The notes: a model not told the origin generated them from the letters alone. Shown: positions 34,572 through 44,864, counted from the stretch's first letter. The stretch: 64,000 nt of DNA from Paracrocinitomix sp040880585 (GCA_040880585.1 JBBDID010000037.1:42412-106411), one strand, 5' to 3'. Translations and numbers: made by a program.

Positions 34572-37127
34572 TCAAAGGTCAGCAGCTAACACCGTTACTA
34601 ACTTGTATTGTTGCTGATCTCCATTCAGGTCTGTCACCGACACTAAAATAATATAGGCTCCCACAGCCGCTTTTTCTCCCTCATCATTAATTCCGTCCCA
34701 GGTAAATGTGGCCTGATTGCCGGCAAAAAAATTGTCTTTCAGTTCACGTACCAATCTTCCCCTGTTATCAAATATCTCAATGTCAACAATATTTTCATTA
34801 GTGGGAAGATCTAAATTGATAGTCACTACATCCTGATATCCGTCATTGTCCGGTGAAAACATCTGCGGATAGCTACTGACATCACCAGTGATCACCGGAC
34901 TTAATGATTGAGAATTCTCATATCCCGGCGTTCCCCACTCTACGTCTTCTGCAGCTGTATGCCAATTGTCAGGGTCATTGGTTTCTCCGGAAAAAGTAAT
35001 TCGCTCCAAAGCCTTTCCATCTGCAGTTGATAGTAGCTCAAAATGGTAGTCTTCGTCGTAATGAAATTCATCCAGTACTATTCCGTCTTTCGATAAAAAA
35101 TATACCGTTCCCGAATCATTGGGGTAGGTGGGGAGAGTTGCCTGAACAAAAGTTCCCAAACCGTAAATGGAAAAATCTTTGATGATATCATTGGTGTCAG
35201 CTGTAATTAGCACGTAAGATTCCGGAAGCAGTAATCGCTGGTCAGCTGTAATCAATTTATGGTTTGCCACAGAATCATCCCAATTTGCCAGCATCATTTC
35301 CCTGAGGTCAACAATTTTATCAGAACGGTTATAAATCTCTACATAATCTGATCCTCCGGTTAAGGGATTAAACATCACTTCATTGATAATCAAGTCTCCC
35401 CTTACCACCGTATCCGGTAAACCAAAATTGATTGATAAGGTTGTCCCTTCATTTCCCCAACAATCAAAAGCATTTGTTATCTGTAATTCATATAGCTGGT
35501 TGAGCAACAATGTTTGAACCGTAATGGAGAGTATCTGTAATCCTTGCCAATTTCCATCTATTGTATTTACAGCGGGCGTGATGTTAACCGTTGGCACTTG
35601 GCTGGTATCCATTATCTCATTGAAATATAATAATACCTCTGTGTCTGAAATCACTTCATAGTTTTCAATTTGGGGTGGGATGATATCATCCTGATCAGTC
35701 CAGATAGCGTTTTGAAGTGCCGGCGTACCTCCAATCGGATCGGTGGAGGCTGCCCAATTATTTTTGTCATTACAAAGGGTGTTAAGATGTTTTCGTTCGA
35801 TCGACCAACCTCCTGCTTCTTTTTCAGAATCGTGATACCAACTTAAGTCAAAACTGATCGAATCAATGGTATTCCCCAGGTCATCTTTAACTACAATGTC
35901 ATCCGCACTATTATTCAAAGAAGGCAAAGAAATTTCAGTATAATTTGCTACAAAAAACTGACTTCCTTCACCATTATTGCAAATAAGCACATAGGTGTCC
36001 GGTGCAAAGACATAATTATTAAAGGTGGAAGTTGAAGAAGCGTCTGAAAGTGTCCATCCTGAAAGGTCAAAATATTTATCTGAGCGATTATACAGTTCTA
36101 CATATTCTACCTCAGGCAAACCTACCGGCGGAGAGGGGTCGGGTAAGAATTCTGTGATGATGATATCGTTTAGAACAGGAGTTTCGGGGACAAAGTAAAA
36201 AAAAGCTGCCGTAGATGGAGATGGAATCGCATTTCCGGCGAGATCTTCAACATTATTTGCTGTGAGCAGATAATCCGTTCCATTCACAAAAGGAGAGGAA
36301 AAGATCAGGTGTATGATTGTTTCATCTATTGCATCTACTGTGGCACTTTGCGGTGCTCCAATTCCATTATCTACTGAATAATTGGTTATGTTTTCAGCTG
36401 TTGGTTGATCAATTATTTCTGAAAAATGTACTTCCAGTTCGGTAGACGAAACAACTGCTACTGAATCTAAGGTGGGAACAATTGTATCGATATATGGATC
36501 TCCCAGATCATCAAAAAAGAATTTATCTGAACGCGTAGACGTATACTGACAAAAGACACCAAAATTGGCGTTTGTTGTATGGCTTGCATCCAAGACAACA
36601 CCCTCAGAAATAAAAGCATATCCGGCAGTAGTATCTCTTAGTAATTCCCAGTTCCCCACACCGTCTCTGGTAACCCTTATTCTGCATACCACTGAAGCCG
36701 TATTCAGAGAATTATCTGCTCCATCAATCAATTCAGTAATCGTAGTTCCGTCCTGTCGATACAGGCTGATTTCATCTTCCGTATTTCCGATCATCACAAA
36801 ATAGCCGTTAAGACTTCCTTTAAGATCAGCATTATCCGACACCAGATATACCCTTGCCAGGTTAGAAGAGGAAGGGTTAAAATCAAGTTTTACATAAAAA
36901 TCCCAGGTAGTATTATTGATAGATGTTGTGCTGAGCGATAAATAAGAAGTATCTGATACTGCCGGGGCATTCAATTGCAGTTCATTTGAGGTGTTGACTA
37001 TAAAATTTGCTGCATCTCCGGTCCAGGTAGGAGCTGTTGTAAAATCACCATCTGTGAAATCTTCAGAAAATTGCGCGAATACTCCACAATTAACTACAAT
37101 TAAGAAAACTGTTAAATAAAATTTCAT
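34572..37127 (-). CDS. large secreted protein with lamin-tail and Ig-like domains
   Basis: An 851-residue exported protein. A signal peptide (residues 1-18) is followed by a jelly-roll-like region (about 20-210), an Ig-like SbsA-type domain (about 215-310), a first lamin-tail domain (VEYVELYNRSDKYFDLSGW, about 320-440), a second Ig-like domain, a second lamin-tail domain (DYVEIYNRSDKIVDL, about 575-690) and a C-terminal FlgD-like Ig domain (IEIFDNRGRLVREL, about 770-850). It is probably cell-surface or secreted via T9SS. The role is unknown. Confidence 0.82.
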   Translation of the reverse strand: MKFYLTVFLIVVNCGVFAQFSEDFTDGDFTTAPTWTGDAANFIVNTSNELQLNAPAVSDTSYLSLSTTSINNTTWDFYVKLDFNPSSSNLARVYLVSDNADLKGSLNGYFVMIGNTEDEISLYRQDGTTITELIDGADNSLNTASVVCRIRVTRDGVGNWELLRDTTAGYAFISEGVVLDASHTTNANFGVFCQYTSTRSDKFFFDDLGDPYIDTIVPTLDSVAVVSSTELEVHFSEIIDQPTAENITNYSVDNGIGAPQSATVDAIDETIIHLIFSSPFVNGTDYLLTANNVEDLAGNAIPSPSTAAFFYFVPETPVLNDIIITEFLPDPSPPVGLPEVEYVELYNRSDKYFDLSGWTLSDASSTSTFNNYVFAPDTYVLICNNGEGSQFFVANYTEISLPSLNNSADDIVVKDDLGNTIDSISFDLSWYHDSEKEAGGWSIERKHLNTLCNDKNNWAASTDPIGGTPALQNAIWTDQDDIIPPQIENYEVISDTEVLLYFNEIMDTSQVPTVNITPAVNTIDGNWQGLQILSITVQTLLLNQLYELQITNAFDCWGNEGTTLSINFGLPDTVVRGDLIINEVMFNPLTGGSDYVEIYNRSDKIVDLREMMLANWDDSVANHKLITADQRLLLPESYVLITADTNDIIKDFSIYGLGTFVQATLPTYPNDSGTVYFLSKDGIVLDEFHYDEDYHFELLSTADGKALERITFSGETNDPDNWHTAAEDVEWGTPGYENSQSLSPVITGDVSSYPQMFSPDNDGYQDVVTINLDLPTNENIVDIEIFDNRGRLVRELKDNFFAGNQATFTWDGINDEGEKAAVGAYIILVSVTDLNGDQQQYKLVTVLAADL

Positions 37128-37157
37128 CTGTTAGAAATTAGACCGTAGTAAATATAG

Positions 37158-37165
37158 TATTTTTG
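37158..37165 (+). promoter_or_regulatory. -7 promoter element of asd
   Basis: TATTTTTG fits TAnnTTTG and lies 23 bp upstream of the ATG. Confidence 0.5.
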
Positions 37166-37188
37166 TGGAGCTAACTAAATGAAACACT

Positions 37189-38181
37189 ATGAGAATTGCA
37201 GTTGTAGGAGCGACAGGCCTTGTAGGTACTGAGATTTTAAAAGTTTTAGATGAGTTCCAATTTGACATCACAGACTTACTATTGGTTGCCTCTGAGCGAT
37301 CAGTCGGTAAAGAGGTTGAGTTCAGGGGAACATTTTACACCGTGATCGGGCTTGAAGAGGCGGTAAAGGCTCAACCTGACATTGCGATTTTTAGTGCGGG
37401 GGGTGAAACTTCTTTAGAGTGGGCTCCTCGGTTTGCTGCAATTGGGACGACTGTGATAGATAATTCCTCTGCCTGGAGAATGTCTCCCGATCACAAGTTG
37501 ATCGTTCCTGAAATTAATGCCAGCGATCTCACTTCTTCAGATAAGATCATTTCAAACCCAAATTGTTCTACCATTCAATTGGTTATGGTGCTTGCCCCCC
37601 TTCATCAAAAATATGGTATTAAGCGAGTGATTGTATCTACCTACCAGTCAATATCCGGAACCGGATCTAAAGCCATTCAACAGTTGGAAAATGAAAAAAA
37701 GGGAGTGGATGGAGAAATGGCTTATCCTTATCCTATAAACGAAAATTGTTTGCCTCATTGTGATGTGTTTTTAGAGAATGGATATACGAAAGAGGAGATG
37801 AAGTTAACTCAGGAAACCAAGAAGATTCTTGATTCTTCTATTCAGGTAACTGCTACTGCTGTTCGTGTTCCGGTATCCGGTGGACATTCAGAAGCGGTAA
37901 ATATTGAATTTAATCGTGAGTTTGATTTGAAAGAAGTGCGTATGCTGTTACACCATACTGAAGGGGTGGTATTGAAAGACAATCCGGAAATGAATATGTA
38001 CCCCATGCCATTATTTGCCCGTGGAAAAAATGATGTTTTTGTGGGTCGGATAAGACGGGATGAAAGCCAGGCAAAGACGCTCAACTTGTGGATTGTAGCC
38101 GATAACTTAAGAAAAGGAGCAGCAACTAATGCTGTTCAGATCGCAAAACACCTAGTTGAAAATAATCTATTGGCCGATTAA
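37189..38181 (+). CDS. asd: aspartate-semialdehyde dehydrogenase
   Basis: A 330-residue NADPH-dependent enzyme that makes aspartate semialdehyde from aspartyl phosphate, the branch to lysine, diaminopimelate, threonine and methionine. It has the NADP-binding GATGLVGTEIL at residues 7-17, the catalytic SNPNCSTIQ with Cys126, and the substrate-binding RVPVSGGHSEAVN. Length is normal. It is convergent with the peptide-binding lipoprotein gene. Confidence 0.96.
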   Translation: MRIAVVGATGLVGTEILKVLDEFQFDITDLLLVASERSVGKEVEFRGTFYTVIGLEEAVKAQPDIAIFSAGGETSLEWAPRFAAIGTTVIDNSSAWRMSPDHKLIVPEINASDLTSSDKIISNPNCSTIQLVMVLAPLHQKYGIKRVIVSTYQSISGTGSKAIQQLENEKKGVDGEMAYPYPINENCLPHCDVFLENGYTKEEMKLTQETKKILDSSIQVTATAVRVPVSGGHSEAVNIEFNREFDLKEVRMLLHHTEGVVLKDNPEMNMYPMPLFARGKNDVFVGRIRRDESQAKTLNLWIVADNLRKGAATNAVQIAKHLVENNLLAD

Positions 38182-38207
38182 ATGGGCAGGCGGGATGGTG
38201 CACGGGA

Positions 38208-39998
38208 TTATTCTCCCTCCACAAATCCTTCTTCTTCCTCTACTAAATTATCATAAACGCGTACATTAGATTTTTGTCTTTTAACTTTGTAAACCACCGC
38301 TAGATCTCTGTACTCCATTTCATTGATATCAAAATCTTCTACATCAGGGTTAATTAGTCGGATTCCAATTGAGAACATCAGCGGCATTATGACAGCATCA
38401 TCTATAATTATTTGATCGGCTTTCGCATACAGTTTGTTTCTCTTTTCGGGGTCAATTTCTTTAAGCGCCGCTTCATAGACCTCATCAAACTTTTCATTGT
38501 AATATGAAAAATAATTTGCTGGCTCGCCATTCGGTTTCTTTTCAGCACCGTGAAACAAGTGTAAGAATGAGGCGGGATCAGGATAATCAGCTATCCAACC
38601 AAATCGCCAAAAATCAAGCTCTCCTTTTTCTACTTTTGGGTATAGCTCAGACATAGGCATAGTTTCCAATTTGGTAGTTATTCCAAGATTGTCCTTTAGC
38701 ATACCGGTAATAAATTCAGCAATTTTCACGTTAACGCCTCCACTTTTATTGAGATACAAAGTCAATTCGGGAAACCCTTTTCCTCCCTTATAACCTGCTT
38801 CTGCCAGTAATTTTCTTGCTTTTTTGGGGTTATAGTGATATCCCTTTACAGATTTGTAAGGATAGCCTGTCATGGGGGGAACAAAACCATTATGCGCCGG
38901 AACACCCTCCCCATCTAATACAAACTCTACTAAAGAGTCTCTATCTACCGCATAATTAAACGCTTTTCTTACATTGATATCACTAAAAATTTCATCCGTA
39001 AACCTGAATCCATAGTATTGAATATTTAAACTGTTTACAGACTGCACTTCAAATTCTTTATTTTTGCCCTTTTTTGCCTCTTCTAAACTTCCCATAATAT
39101 TAGGGATTTCTTCAACCGGCAACCCCCAAATCATGTCAAGCTCGTTATTTTTGAAAGCATCTAATTCTGCTTTTTTATCCTTTATAAAAGAAATGTGTAC
39201 TTCTCTAATAAATGGCAATTGATTTCCAAACTCATCTTTTCTCCAATAGTTTTTATTACTTTTTAATTCAACAATATTACCATTTTCTATTTTTTGAGGA
39301 ATAAAAGGACCGGTACCAACCATGTGTTCATTTAACCCATCATATCCATACTTTTCAACCGCTTCTTTAGGGTATACTGCGGTGGCTAAAAGAGCCAACA
39401 TATCAGGGAAAGCAGATAAAGGATCATCCAATTGTATCTGCAATTTATAATCTCCAAGCACCTTAATTCCCGAAACTTCTTTTGCTCCTTTATCTTGATA
39501 GGCTACTACACCTTTAATGACATTTCTAAAAAGCCCATTCCATTTATTTGCTTTATGGGTAGAACAGACAAATTCCAGGCAATATTTAAAATCGGCTGCG
39601 GTCATTTCTCTTCCTGTTCCGTCAGAAAAACATTCATCATCATGAAAATACACCCCTTTTCTTAATTCAAAGGTGTAAACTGTTTTAGAATTATCTATTT
39701 CGAAACTTTTAGCCAAAGCGGGTACCGTCTCCAGGGTTGCCTGGTCAAAACGAAATAATCCTTCATAAACATTTCCCGCAACATGAGTTGAATAAACGTC
39801 ATTGATTCTTGCCGGAAACAATGAGGTGTAGTCCTCAATGGAATTCAATCGTAAAATACCGCCAGCATATTTTCCTCCTTCAACCTTGACCAATTCTTTA
39901 GGGTCTATTTGTTCCTCTTCTTCATCAGAGGAACCACCACAAGCCACGGTAATTCCAGTTAAAATAATCGGTAAAAAAAATAACTTAACTAATCTCAT
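38208..39998 (-). CDS. ABC transporter substrate-binding lipoprotein (peptide type)
   Basis: A 596-residue SBP_bac_5 family protein, as in oligopeptide or dipeptide uptake (OppA/DppA-like). The ATG at 39998 is preferred over one 17 codons upstream because it directly precedes the lipoprotein signal MRLVKLFFLPIILTGITVAC. Family segments include FELRKGVYFHDDECF, VGTGPFIPQKIENGNIVEL and WRFGWIADYPDPASFL. No permease or ATPase genes are adjacent, so partners must lie elsewhere. Confidence 0.9.
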   Translation of the reverse strand: MRLVKLFFLPIILTGITVACGGSSDEEEEQIDPKELVKVEGGKYAGGILRLNSIEDYTSLFPARINDVYSTHVAGNVYEGLFRFDQATLETVPALAKSFEIDNSKTVYTFELRKGVYFHDDECFSDGTGREMTAADFKYCLEFVCSTHKANKWNGLFRNVIKGVVAYQDKGAKEVSGIKVLGDYKLQIQLDDPLSAFPDMLALLATAVYPKEAVEKYGYDGLNEHMVGTGPFIPQKIENGNIVELKSNKNYWRKDEFGNQLPFIREVHISFIKDKKAELDAFKNNELDMIWGLPVEEIPNIMGSLEEAKKGKNKEFEVQSVNSLNIQYYGFRFTDEIFSDINVRKAFNYAVDRDSLVEFVLDGEGVPAHNGFVPPMTGYPYKSVKGYHYNPKKARKLLAEAGYKGGKGFPELTLYLNKSGGVNVKIAEFITGMLKDNLGITTKLETMPMSELYPKVEKGELDFWRFGWIADYPDPASFLHLFHGAEKKPNGEPANYFSYYNEKFDEVYEAALKEIDPEKRNKLYAKADQIIIDDAVIMPLMFSIGIRLINPDVEDFDINEMEYRDLAVVYKVKRQKSNVRVYDNLVEEEEGFVEGE

Positions 39999-40069
39999 AC
40001 ATATTTTTAATATCGGGGAAGTAAGCAAATATATAAATTTATTGAACAACGTAGTAAAATTGGTGCAGT

Positions 40070-41170
40070 TTAGATAGAAATTCCACGTCGAAATGGGTTT
40101 TTGTTAATGTAGGCATCCGGATTTGTAAACCTGATAGAAAGTTCAAACCCTCCTCTGTAGTTGGAAGCCTGATTTAATCGGGATATGTTGATGTCGTAAG
40201 AAGCACCAATTGAAAAGTGATAAAAGTCCAGATATACTTGTGGAATTAAAGCATCAAGCACATTTGTCACCCTTAAATCTATCCCTCCTGATATGGCTAA
40301 TTCGTTTGAAAGACCAGTCATTCTTGAACCTGATTGGAGTTGATATTTCCACAAGTTCCCCATTAACACCTCGTGTTGGTTTCCTTGAATCATAATGTTG
40401 AGATTTGGATAGATGAACAGACCTTCAGTAGCTGTTGAAAATAGCGCTGAGCCGTGTGCTACAAATCGCATTTTAAGTTGGCTGGATTCATCATCACCAA
40501 AAGTATACAGTGGTTTATTCAGGTGATAGACCGCTAACCCTACTTTTGCATCTTGCGGAGCACTTGCTACTACATTTCTATCACGACGCTTATACCAATA
40601 GGCTGCTCCTGCAGCTAAATCATAATAATTAAATCCCTGAAATTCAATTCCTGACCCATTTGTTAAAGTGGGGTCAAAATTTAAGCCGTTATATTGACTT
40701 CCCCATTGCATTTTAGTAGGGTCAAGTCCTGTTGATCCAAAATTACCTTGTACACCCAGTGATATTCTACCGTTTCGACTTACCGGAACAAAGGTTGTAA
40801 AAGTCAATCCTCCGGTAGTATTTCCGATTTGCACGTCTCCTGCAACATCTCTAAACGCCTGAACACCTACAGCAAAAAACACCGGCATTCTCGGGTTTCC
40901 TTTTCCAAATGAATATTGTAGTGAAGTGCCAAACGTTCTGTATGAATTATTGACAGACTGCCACTGGTCTTTCCAGTTCAGTTCAGCCCGTAAATTTCCA
41001 CTAAAAGCTCCAGTAAAAGCTGGATTAATTTGAAAAAAAGAGCGGGTCGTTTGTGAAAAGTGAATATCCTGTCCACTCAACCCAAAGGGTAAGCACAATA
41101 ATAGGATATAGCCCAATTTTTTAATCACACTGTTTAATGTATACTTCGTATAACAAATAAAGTTACTCAT
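40070..41170 (-). CDS. PorP/SprF-family outer-membrane protein
   Basis: A 366-residue outer-membrane beta-barrel of the PorP/SprF family linked to type IX secretion and gliding. After the signal peptide comes the family opening QDIHFSQTTRSFFQINPAFTGAFSGNLRAE (positions about 34-63), and the protein ends with a barrel strand. A GTG at 41128 would give a shorter, more classical signal peptide, so the start is uncertain. It lies downstream of the accC terminator region and upstream of the lipoprotein gene, on the same strand. Confidence 0.86.
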   Translation of the reverse strand: MSNFICYTKYTLNSVIKKLGYILLLCLPFGLSGQDIHFSQTTRSFFQINPAFTGAFSGNLRAELNWKDQWQSVNNSYRTFGTSLQYSFGKGNPRMPVFFAVGVQAFRDVAGDVQIGNTTGGLTFTTFVPVSRNGRISLGVQGNFGSTGLDPTKMQWGSQYNGLNFDPTLTNGSGIEFQGFNYYDLAAGAAYWYKRRDRNVVASAPQDAKVGLAVYHLNKPLYTFGDDESSQLKMRFVAHGSALFSTATEGLFIYPNLNIMIQGNQHEVLMGNLWKYQLQSGSRMTGLSNELAISGGIDLRVTNVLDALIPQVYLDFYHFSIGASYDINISRLNQASNYRGGFELSIRFTNPDAYINKNPFRRGISI

Positions 41171-41195
41171 TTGTTACCGTTCTAAGCATAAATAA

Positions 41196-41222
41196 AGCCG
41201 TGTAGCATAAAACTACACGGCT
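41196..41222 (-). terminator. terminator of the accC transcript
   Basis: A perfect 10-bp stem, AGCCGTGTAG with CTACACGGCT and a 7-base loop, followed on the leftward strand by TTTATTTATG. It lies 27 bp after the accC stop. Confidence 0.8.
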
Positions 41223-41248
41223 CTGTTAACGTTTCACTTTTTAACTTC

Positions 41249-42586
41249 TTATTTCAGTTTAAATGTTTCCATAAACTTTGTGGTGAAATTTCCTTTTCTA
41301 AAATTCGGATCTTTCATCAGTTGTTGATGAAAGGGGATGGTTGTTTTAATTCCATCAATAAAATATTCATCCAGGGCCCTTTCCATTTTTGTTATGGCTT
41401 CTTCTCTGGTTTGGGCAACGGTTATGAGTTTTGAGATCAGAGAGTCATAATAGGGTGGGATTACGTACCCTGCATACACATGTGTATCAATCCTGATTCC
41501 GTGACCTCCGGGTTCGTGATAATCAGTAATTTTTCCGGGACAAGGTCTGAAGTCGTTGAAAGGGTCTTCAGCGTTTATACGACACTGAATAGCGTGCATT
41601 TGAGGGAAATATTCTTTTCCTTCTATTTTGTCTCCGGCAGCTAATTTAATTTGCTCTTTTACCAAATCATAATTAATGACTTCTTCAGTAATCGTATGTT
41701 CCACCTGAATTCTGGTATTCATTTCCATGAAATAGAAATTTCGGTGTTTATCCACTAAAAACTCTACTGTTCCAACCCCTTCATATTTTACAGCTTTTGC
41801 CGCTTTTATAGCCGCTCTACCCATTGCTTTTCGCAATTTTTGTGTCATGAAGGGTGAGGGTGTTTCTTCAACCAGTTTTTGGTGCCTTCTTTGAATAGAG
41901 CAGTCTCTTTCTGAAAGGTGACATACATTTCCAAATTTATCGCCGGCAATTTGGATCTCAATATGGCGTGGCTCTTCAATGAATTTCTCCATATACATCC
42001 CGTCATTTCCAAAAGCTGCACCCGCTTCTTTACGGGCAGATTCCCAGGCTTCTGAAAGTTCATCCTCAGACCAAACCACTCTCATTCCTTTTCCACCACC
42101 ACCGGCAGTTGCTTTGAGCATAATGGGATAGACAACTTCTTTTGCCGTTTTTTTGGCATCCGTTAAATCTTTCAACAAACCTTTAGAGCCCGGAATACAG
42201 GGAACACCGGCTTTCTCCATGGTTGCTTTTGCTGCAGATTTATCTCCCATCCCTTCAATCATTTCAGGAGAGGCGCCAATAAATTTAATCCCATTTTCTT
42301 CACAAATTTTTGAAAAGTTGGCATTTTCAGATAAAAAACCATAACCGGGATGAACGGCATCCGCATTAGTAATTTCGCAAGCAGCAATAATTTTTGGTAT
42401 ATCGAGATAAGACTGTGCACTAGGGGGCGGCCCAATACACACCGCCTCATCTGCAAAACGAACGTGCAAGCTATCCCTGTCTGCTGTAGAATAAACAGCA
42501 ACTGTCTTGATTCCCATTTCTTTACAGGTCCTGATCACACGTAGTGCAATCTCACCCCGATTTGCTATCAATATTTTTTCAAACAT
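41249..42586 (-). CDS. accC: acetyl-CoA carboxylase biotin carboxylase subunit
   Basis: A 445-residue ATP-grasp enzyme that carboxylates biotin on AccB, the first step of malonyl-CoA synthesis. Landmarks are ANRGEIALRVIRTCKEMGI, the glycine-rich ATP loop KATAGGGGKGMRVV, and MEMNTRIQVEHTITEEV with catalytic residues. It is in the fabH-accB-lipoprotein-accC cluster, with an unrelated lipoprotein gene between it and accB. Confidence 0.96.
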   Translation of the reverse strand: MFEKILIANRGEIALRVIRTCKEMGIKTVAVYSTADRDSLHVRFADEAVCIGPPPSAQSYLDIPKIIAACEITNADAVHPGYGFLSENANFSKICEENGIKFIGASPEMIEGMGDKSAAKATMEKAGVPCIPGSKGLLKDLTDAKKTAKEVVYPIMLKATAGGGGKGMRVVWSEDELSEAWESARKEAGAAFGNDGMYMEKFIEEPRHIEIQIAGDKFGNVCHLSERDCSIQRRHQKLVEETPSPFMTQKLRKAMGRAAIKAAKAVKYEGVGTVEFLVDKHRNFYFMEMNTRIQVEHTITEEVINYDLVKEQIKLAAGDKIEGKEYFPQMHAIQCRINAEDPFNDFRPCPGKITDYHEPGGHGIRIDTHVYAGYVIPPYYDSLISKLITVAQTREEAITKMERALDEYFIDGIKTTIPFHQQLMKDPNFRKGNFTTKFMETFKLK

Positions 42587-42604
42587 CTTCTAAATTCTTT
42601 CTAT

Positions 42605-43114
42605 TTACTCAATGGTTCGTTTATAATACTTCTCTTCGCTCTTTTCATAAAAAAAGCTCAAATCCATATGTTTTTTAACGTACTTATATAAATCTTTGGA
42701 GGATGAAAACTGCTCATCAATATTCTCTGACACTTCTCTTCGTACAATTTCATTTTGATCCTGCACAAATAAATAAAGGGAATAATCCCCTCCTTTTGCC
42801 TCTTGAACATTCATAAACAGATTGTCTTTTATGGTAGTAGAATGCATAAAATATTGTACATCTTTGTACACACTATCTGAAGTGTTATATCGTTTTTCGG
42901 TCAACTTATATTTTGTGTCATTATGTTTTTCAATCACATAAAATGTTGGGTATTCATATTCTTGTTCAGAAGCTGAGACCCACTCACCCAATAAAGATGA
43001 TTGTATCGTTTCGTTGGGGTCAGAAATCGGAACTTTTGATTGGTATGGACAGGCAGTTAACAAAAACGTCAGCCCTACCACCACCGTTATTCTTTTAAAG
43101 AATTGTTTCGTCAT
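42605..43114 (-). CDS. lipoprotein of unknown function inside the acc cluster
   Basis: A 169-residue lipoprotein (signal MTKQFFKRITVVVGLTFLLTAC, Cys at 22). The mature part, with LLGEWVSASEQEYEYPTFYV near the start, resembles a small beta-barrel of the kind that begins with a GxW segment, but no family is recognised. It is 26 bp from accB and 18 bp from accC, so it is almost certainly cotranscribed with them. A lipoprotein has no obvious place in cytosolic acetyl-CoA carboxylase. Confidence 0.75.
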   Translation of the reverse strand: MTKQFFKRITVVVGLTFLLTACPYQSKVPISDPNETIQSSLLGEWVSASEQEYEYPTFYVIEKHNDTKYKLTEKRYNTSDSVYKDVQYFMHSTTIKDNLFMNVQEAKGGDYSLYLFVQDQNEIVRREVSENIDEQFSSSKDLYKYVKKHMDLSFFYEKSEEKYYKRTIE

Positions 43115-43140
43115 AATTTTATGGATTTATTTACAAATAC

Positions 43141-43647
43141 TTATGCTGGATCCACTAAAAAGAGGGGTTGATCATATTCAATTGGAGAGTTGTCATCAAC
43201 CAACACTTTCACAATTTTCCCGGCCATTTCTGACTCAATCTCATTGAAAAGTTTCATGGCTTCAACAATACAGAGTACGTCTCCGGGCTTGATGGTATCT
43301 CCAACACTTGCAAATGGATCCTTATCTGGTGAACTTCTTCTGTAGAAAGTTCCGATCATTGGTGATTTAATCTCGATCAGCTTTTCTGCATTTTCAGCCG
43401 CTTTACTTTCTTCTTCTTGTTGTGCTTGTTGAGCAGGTGTTTGTTGATTCGTTTGAGCAGCTTGTGTCTGTTGTTGCGGCGCCATATTTTGTTGTGGCAT
43501 TGCTAAGGGAGCTTGTTGAACAACCACCTGTTCACTGGCGTGATCAGAAATAATGGTGATCTTAAAATCTCCCTGTTCAATTGCTACTTCAGTTACTCCT
43601 GATTTAGCAACGAATTTGATTAAATTTTGAATTTCCTTAATTTCCAT
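43141..43647 (-). CDS. accB: biotin carboxyl carrier protein
   Basis: A 168-residue carrier subunit of acetyl-CoA carboxylase. The C-terminal biotinyl domain has CIVEAMKLFNEIE, with the lysine that takes biotin, and the N-terminal part is joined by a long Gln/Ala/Pro linker (about residues 47-80). Order fabH-accB is as in many Bacteroidota. Confidence 0.96.
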   Translation of the reverse strand: MEIKEIQNLIKFVAKSGVTEVAIEQGDFKITIISDHASEQVVVQQAPLAMPQQNMAPQQQTQAAQTNQQTPAQQAQQEEESKAAENAEKLIEIKSPMIGTFYRRSSPDKDPFASVGDTIKPGDVLCIVEAMKLFNEIESEMAGKIVKVLVDDNSPIEYDQPLFLVDPA

Positions 43648-43674
43648 AATCTTAAATTAGTATCCGTTTTAAAT

Positions 43675-44661
43675 TTAATAAGCCCATTTAATATAGATGG
43701 CGCCCCATGTAAAACCGCCGCCAAAAGCAGCAAGTACAATATTATCTCCTTTTTTCAATTTATTTTCATACTCCCACAATAACAATGGAATTGTGCCGGA
43801 AGTAGTATTTCCGTATTTTTGAATATTAATCATGATTTTATCATGATCCAACCCCATTCTGGATGCCGTAGCATCAATAATTCTCAAATTAGCTTGATGA
43901 GGGGCGAGCCAATCAATATCTTCTGCAGTGAGTTGATTTCTTTCCATGATTTCCACAGAAATATCCGCCATGTTTTTTACCGCATGCTTAAAAACGGTTT
44001 GTCCTTCTTGATATACATATTGCCCTTCTGTTTCCACATTTTCTTTGGTAATGGGCTCTGCTGATCCTCCAATTTTTTGAATGAGAAATTCGCGTCCTGA
44101 ACCATCTACTTTGAGCACTGTGTCCTGAATCCCTAATCCTTCTTCATTTGGTTCTAAGAGAACTCCTCCTCCTCCATCTCCAAAAATGATACAGGTGGCA
44201 CGGTCTTTATAGTTAATAATGCTAGACATTACATCCGCTCCAATAACGATTATTTTTTTGTGGGTCCCGTTTTCAATATATGTTTTACCTACATCCAGGG
44301 CATAAAGAAATCCGGAACAAGCTGCACTTACATCAAAACCCCAAGCATTGGTCAAGCCTGACTTATCACAAATCACATTAGAAGCACTTGGAAATCGGTA
44401 ATCTCCAGTAATAGAACCGACAATCAACATATCAATTTCTTCGGCTGCTATCCCTCTTTTCTTTAAGATCCCGTCTACAATTTTTTTCCCAAAATCAGAC
44501 AGTGCTTCTCCCTTTCCAGCAATTCTTCTTTCTTTAATTCCTGTTCTACTCATAATCCATTCATCATTGGTATCTACCAATTTTTCAAGATCTTTGTTGG
44601 TGAGTATTTTTTCAGGAACGTACCCGTTTACTGCCGTGATAGCCGCGGTTATTTTGCTCAT
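43675..44661 (-). CDS. fabH: beta-ketoacyl-ACP synthase III
   Basis: A 328-residue condensing enzyme that starts fatty-acid chains from acetyl-CoA and malonyl-ACP. The catalytic Cys is in SAACSGFLYALD, the His in LAPHQANLRII and the Asn in GNTTSGTIPL. Length is normal. It is 27 bp upstream of accB. Confidence 0.96.
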   Translation of the reverse strand: MSKITAAITAVNGYVPEKILTNKDLEKLVDTNDEWIMSRTGIKERRIAGKGEALSDFGKKIVDGILKKRGIAAEEIDMLIVGSITGDYRFPSASNVICDKSGLTNAWGFDVSAACSGFLYALDVGKTYIENGTHKKIIVIGADVMSSIINYKDRATCIIFGDGGGGVLLEPNEEGLGIQDTVLKVDGSGREFLIQKIGGSAEPITKENVETEGQYVYQEGQTVFKHAVKNMADISVEIMERNQLTAEDIDWLAPHQANLRIIDATASRMGLDHDKIMINIQKYGNTTSGTIPLLLWEYENKLKKGDNIVLAAFGGGFTWGAIYIKWAY

Positions 44662-44831
44662 GGTTTGTAATCAGCTTTTTTTTGCGAATTGTATTGGATT
44701 TTATCTCGCATATAAATAGGGGATAAATTTATCAAAAAAATAACAGCTATCGAGAGAAAAGAGGACAAATCCGATAGAAAAAGTGCAAAACTCATTCATT
44801 TTCATGCTTAAAATACTCTTTTTAAATAAAA

Positions 44832-44864
44832 AAAGGATATCCACATCAGTCTGTAGTATCCTTT
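44832..44864 (-). terminator. terminator of rpmF
   Basis: AAAGGATA and TATCCTTT form an 8-bp stem around a 17-base loop, with T7 following on the leftward strand. It separates the rpmF transcript from fabH. Confidence 0.75.

Noticed and set aside
41139..41153. loxP-like half site near the PorP/SprF start
   Set aside because: Only one imperfect half with a missing base; a chance match in AT-rich DNA.
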